A stretch of DNA of 7,839 nt, from contig CAMLKN010000100.1 of the NCBI GenBank assembly GCA_946480655.1, positions 1-7,839 of the forward strand, written 5' to 3'. The DNA is from an uncultured Devosia sp. Its GTDB lineage: Bacteria; Pseudomonadota; Alphaproteobacteria; Rhizobiales; Devosiaceae. The position numbers and the translations under genes are program-made. Below the pieces are notes generated by a model. That model saw only the letters and a list, made by a program, of their open reading frames with translations. It searched no databases and was not told the origin of the DNA. Shown one piece after another: positions 5,974 to 7,839 of the stretch; the first letter of the stretch is position 1, and each line of letters starts with the position of its first letter.

Positions 5974-7206
5974 ATGATCAGAACGATCAAGACGACCAGC
6001 CTGCTCGCCGCAACCAGCCTTGCCACACTGACCTTCCTGCAACCCGCTTTGGCGCTGGATGCCCAGACTTTCGTGGACCGCATCACCTCGGTCTACGGCG
6101 CGATGGGCTATGGCCTGAGCTTCGGCGCGGCCACGCTGGATGGCGACACCATCACCGTGGATGGGGTCACCGTGGACATGAAGGGCTCTGGCCTGGAGCC
6201 AATGGTGCTCGACACCGAACTGACCTTTACAGGCGTCGTCGAGAACGAAGACGGCAGCTACTTTGCCGATAGCCTCTCCATTCCTGATATCGACACCGAA
6301 TTTGCCCAGGAGCCGGTCGGCCGCCTCACCGTGGTGGACATGGTTGCTGAAGATCTCTGGCTGCCGCCCGAAGGCCAGACCACGGCCGATCTGCTGCTTC
6401 AGGTCGTCGGCCGCATGGCCAGCGGTCCCTTGACCGTGACCCGCGATGGCGTCGAGGTCATCAAGATCGACGGCATGGAAGCCGCGTCCGAGTTCACCTT
6501 TGATGACAATGACGCGCTCGAATCGATCGCCTCGACCATGTCGATCAGCAATATCTGGGCCGATCTCAGCACCGTGGGCGAGGAAGAGCCGGAAGCCGGC
6601 GCGGTCATCGCGGCGCTTGGTCTCACCAATATCAGCGGCAATATCAGCCAGACCATGAACTGGACCATGGCCGACGGCCACATGGTCATCGAAGAATTCC
6701 TGTTCGACTTCGCCGACGTGGCGGCGCTGAATTTCACCGCCGACATTACCGGCTTCACCCCGGATATGCTGGACAAGATCTACGCCATGCAGAATTCGGA
6801 CCTCGATCCGGCGAGCGAGGAAGCACAGGCGCAGCAGATGATGGCCGGCATGGAAATTGCCCAGGCCCTCAGCATCGGCGGCGTGACCCTGCGCTATGAC
6901 GACGCTTCTCTGGCCCCCAAGCTGCTCGACATGTTCGCCGCCCAGTCGGGCGCCGACCGCGCCAGCTTCGTGGAAGGCCTCAAGGCCATGCTGCCCGCCA
7001 TGATCGCCGAAAGCGGTATTCCGGAACTGGCCGATCTCGTCGTGCCGCCGGTCTCGGCCTTCCTCGACGACCCGCAGAACCTGGAAGTCGCCGTCAAGCC
7101 GGCCACCCCGACCAGCGTGCTGGTCCTGGCCGCTGCCGCGTCCAACCCGGCCAGCCTCATCCAGGCGCTCGGCCTGACCGTCGCGGCCAACCAGAAGTCC
7201 AAGTAA
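5974..7206 (+). CDS. Secreted acidic protein of unknown function
   Basis: I do not recognise a named family. The 410-residue product has a clear Sec signal peptide: MIRTIK, a hydrophobic LLAATSLATLTFLQP core, and ALA at 25-27 with likely cleavage before LDAQ. The mature protein is rich in Asp and Glu with no further membrane segment, so it is probably periplasmic. Residues about 55-260 look beta-rich, with short alternating strands (DTITVDGVTVDMKGSGL, PLTVTRDGVEVIKIDG, ADGHMVIEEFLFDF). About 283-345 look helical, and it ends in a hydrophobic stretch, about 380-405 (VLVLAAAASNPASLIQALGL), then VAANQKSK. The layout recalls DUF945-type or other beta-rich periplasmic proteins, but that is only an impression. 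ATG 5974 was chosen because GAGGGA precedes it by about 8 bases and the signal peptide begins there; the frame is open back to a TTG at 5881. It lies between ilvA and a nucleotidase gene with gaps on both sides, so it is probably transcribed alone. Confidence 0.85.
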   Translation: MIRTIKTTSLLAATSLATLTFLQPALALDAQTFVDRITSVYGAMGYGLSFGAATLDGDTITVDGVTVDMKGSGLEPMVLDTELTFTGVVENEDGSYFADSLSIPDIDTEFAQEPVGRLTVVDMVAEDLWLPPEGQTTADLLLQVVGRMASGPLTVTRDGVEVIKIDGMEAASEFTFDDNDALESIASTMSISNIWADLSTVGEEEPEAGAVIAALGLTNISGNISQTMNWTMADGHMVIEEFLFDFADVAALNFTADITGFTPDMLDKIYAMQNSDLDPASEEAQAQQMMAGMEIAQALSIGGVTLRYDDASLAPKLLDMFAAQSGADRASFVEGLKAMLPAMIAESGIPELADLVVPPVSAFLDDPQNLEVAVKPATPTSVLVLAAAASNPASLIQALGLTVAANQKSK

Positions 7207-7215
7207 CCCATGCGC

Positions 7216-7247
7216 GCGGCGGGGATGGTACATCGCCACCCCGCCGC
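7216..7247 (+). terminator. Strong GC hairpin after the unknown secreted protein gene
   Basis: GCGGCGGGG (7216-7224) pairs perfectly with CCCCGCCGC (7239-7247), and TGG/CCA can extend the stem inside the loop. It starts 10 bases after the stop codon. No T run follows directly. A second small hairpin, ATGAA-GCC-TTCAT (7258-7270), is followed by GCTTTTG. Together they may end transcription or protect the mRNA 3' end. Confidence 0.5.
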
Positions 7248-7292
7248 ACCGGCACTGATGAAGCCTTCATGCTTTTGTGCCAGAATGCCGGC

Positions 7293-7839
7293 ATGACCGC
7301 GCCTTTGCCTCTTGCCCGCTCCAGCCTCGACCATGTCACCGATTGGGTGTTCGACCTCGACAACACCCTCTACCCGCGTGAATGCAACCTTTTCGCGCAG
7401 ATCGACACGCGCATCACCCACTATGTGATGGAGGTCACCGCACTCGACTTTGCCAGCGCCCGTGATCTGCAGAAGACCTATTACCGGGATTTCGGCACCA
7501 CGCTGAACGGGCTGATGCAGCGGCACCGGATCGACCCGGACCATTTCCTCTCGACCGTCCACGCCATCGACTATTCGCCCGTCGATCCGCATCCGGACCT
7601 GGCCGAAGCCATCCGCGCCCTGCCCGGCCGCAAATTCATTCTCACCAATGGCGATACCGGCCACGCCCGCTCGGTGCTTGCCCGGCTCGGCGCCGACGAC
7701 ATTTTCGAACATGTGCACGACATTCGCGCCATGACCTTCGTGCCCAAGCCGCACCGCGCCGCCTATGACGGGTTCTTCGCCCTGCACGGCATCGACCCCA
7801 CCCGCGCCATCATGTTCGACGATCTCGAAAAGAATCTCG
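7293..7839 (+). CDS. HAD-family pyrimidine 5'-nucleotidase, 5' part
   Basis: The frame runs off the right edge after 182 residues. The protein is a haloacid-dehalogenase-type phosphatase close to the pyrimidine 5'-nucleotidase group (yeast Sdt1-like), expected to dephosphorylate UMP/CMP-like nucleotides with a magnesium cofactor in the cytoplasm. The visible HAD motifs are motif I FDLDNTLYP (20-28; nucleophile D21, acid/base D23), motif II FILTNGD (115-121), motif III K152 in FVPKPH, and motif IV MFDD (174-177). The helical cap lies at about 30-95. ATG 7293 gives a start close to motif I; an in-frame ATG at 7269 would add 8 residues (MLLCQNAG). Neither has a strong ribosome binding site, so the start is uncertain. 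In many Rhizobiales this gene sits between argB and dapD, so dapD may follow outside the window. Confidence 0.9.
   Translation, partial: MTAPLPLARSSLDHVTDWVFDLDNTLYPRECNLFAQIDTRITHYVMEVTALDFASARDLQKTYYRDFGTTLNGLMQRHRIDPDHFLSTVHAIDYSPVDPHPDLAEAIRALPGRKFILTNGDTGHARSVLARLGADDIFEHVHDIRAMTFVPKPHRAAYDGFFALHGIDPTRAIMFDDLEKNL

Noticed and set aside
5968..7239. Long open frame (423 codons) on the minus strand across the unknown secreted protein gene
   Set aside because: The plus frame has a ribosome binding site and a signal peptide, while the minus frame is rich in His, Gly, Arg and Asp without domain structure, typical of an antisense shadow.

Overview
The window looks like ordinary chromosome from a GC-rich alphaproteobacterium of the Rhizobiales (Hyphomicrobiales), probably close to Devosia. 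The evidence is the high GC at third codon positions, the ArgB and pyrimidine 5'-nucleotidase sequences, the Omp25/31-like outer-membrane barrel, and the ECF sigma factor paired with an RskA-type anti-sigma factor. No insertion sequence, phage gene, CRISPR array, tRNA or rRNA is visible.

Left part (1-1525). The 3' end of an unidentified plus-strand gene meets, tail to tail, a minus-strand pair: an ECF sigma factor (799-1350) and its single-pass membrane anti-sigma factor of the RskA family (98-802). The two overlap by 4 bases (ATGA), so they are very likely cotranscribed and translationally coupled. A promoter-like sequence, TGATCC-N16-CGTATT, lies just upstream of the sigma gene. It resembles known ECF promoters, suggests autoregulation, and fixes the start codon at 1350. 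The sigma factor has two cysteines 50 residues apart in or beside region 4, as in the redox-sensitive SigK of Mycobacterium tuberculosis, while the anti-sigma factor has no cysteine at all.

Middle part (1526-5800), all on the plus strand. argB (N-acetylglutamate kinase, arginine synthesis) is followed by a small outer-membrane beta-barrel protein, a TSUP (TauE/SafE) anion exporter, and ilvA (biosynthetic threonine dehydratase with two C-terminal ACT-like domains). These genes are separated by 65-200 base gaps with their own possible signals, so they do not look like one tight operon. Short copies of the argB 3' end recur 24 bases and 888 bases downstream, the latter beyond the outer-membrane protein gene. 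This hints at a past duplication or insertion there.

Right part (5801-7839). A secreted, acidic 410-residue protein of unknown function follows a 173-base leader region that holds a perfect inverted repeat. After a strong GC hairpin comes the start of a HAD-family pyrimidine 5'-nucleotidase, cut off by the window end. From memory, argB, this nucleotidase and dapD lie close together in many Rhizobiales, so the four genes between them here may be a lineage-specific rearrangement.

I see no clearly new multi-gene system. The points most worth following are the predicted redox-sensing sigma factor with its promoter, the argB tail repeats, and the unknown secreted protein.
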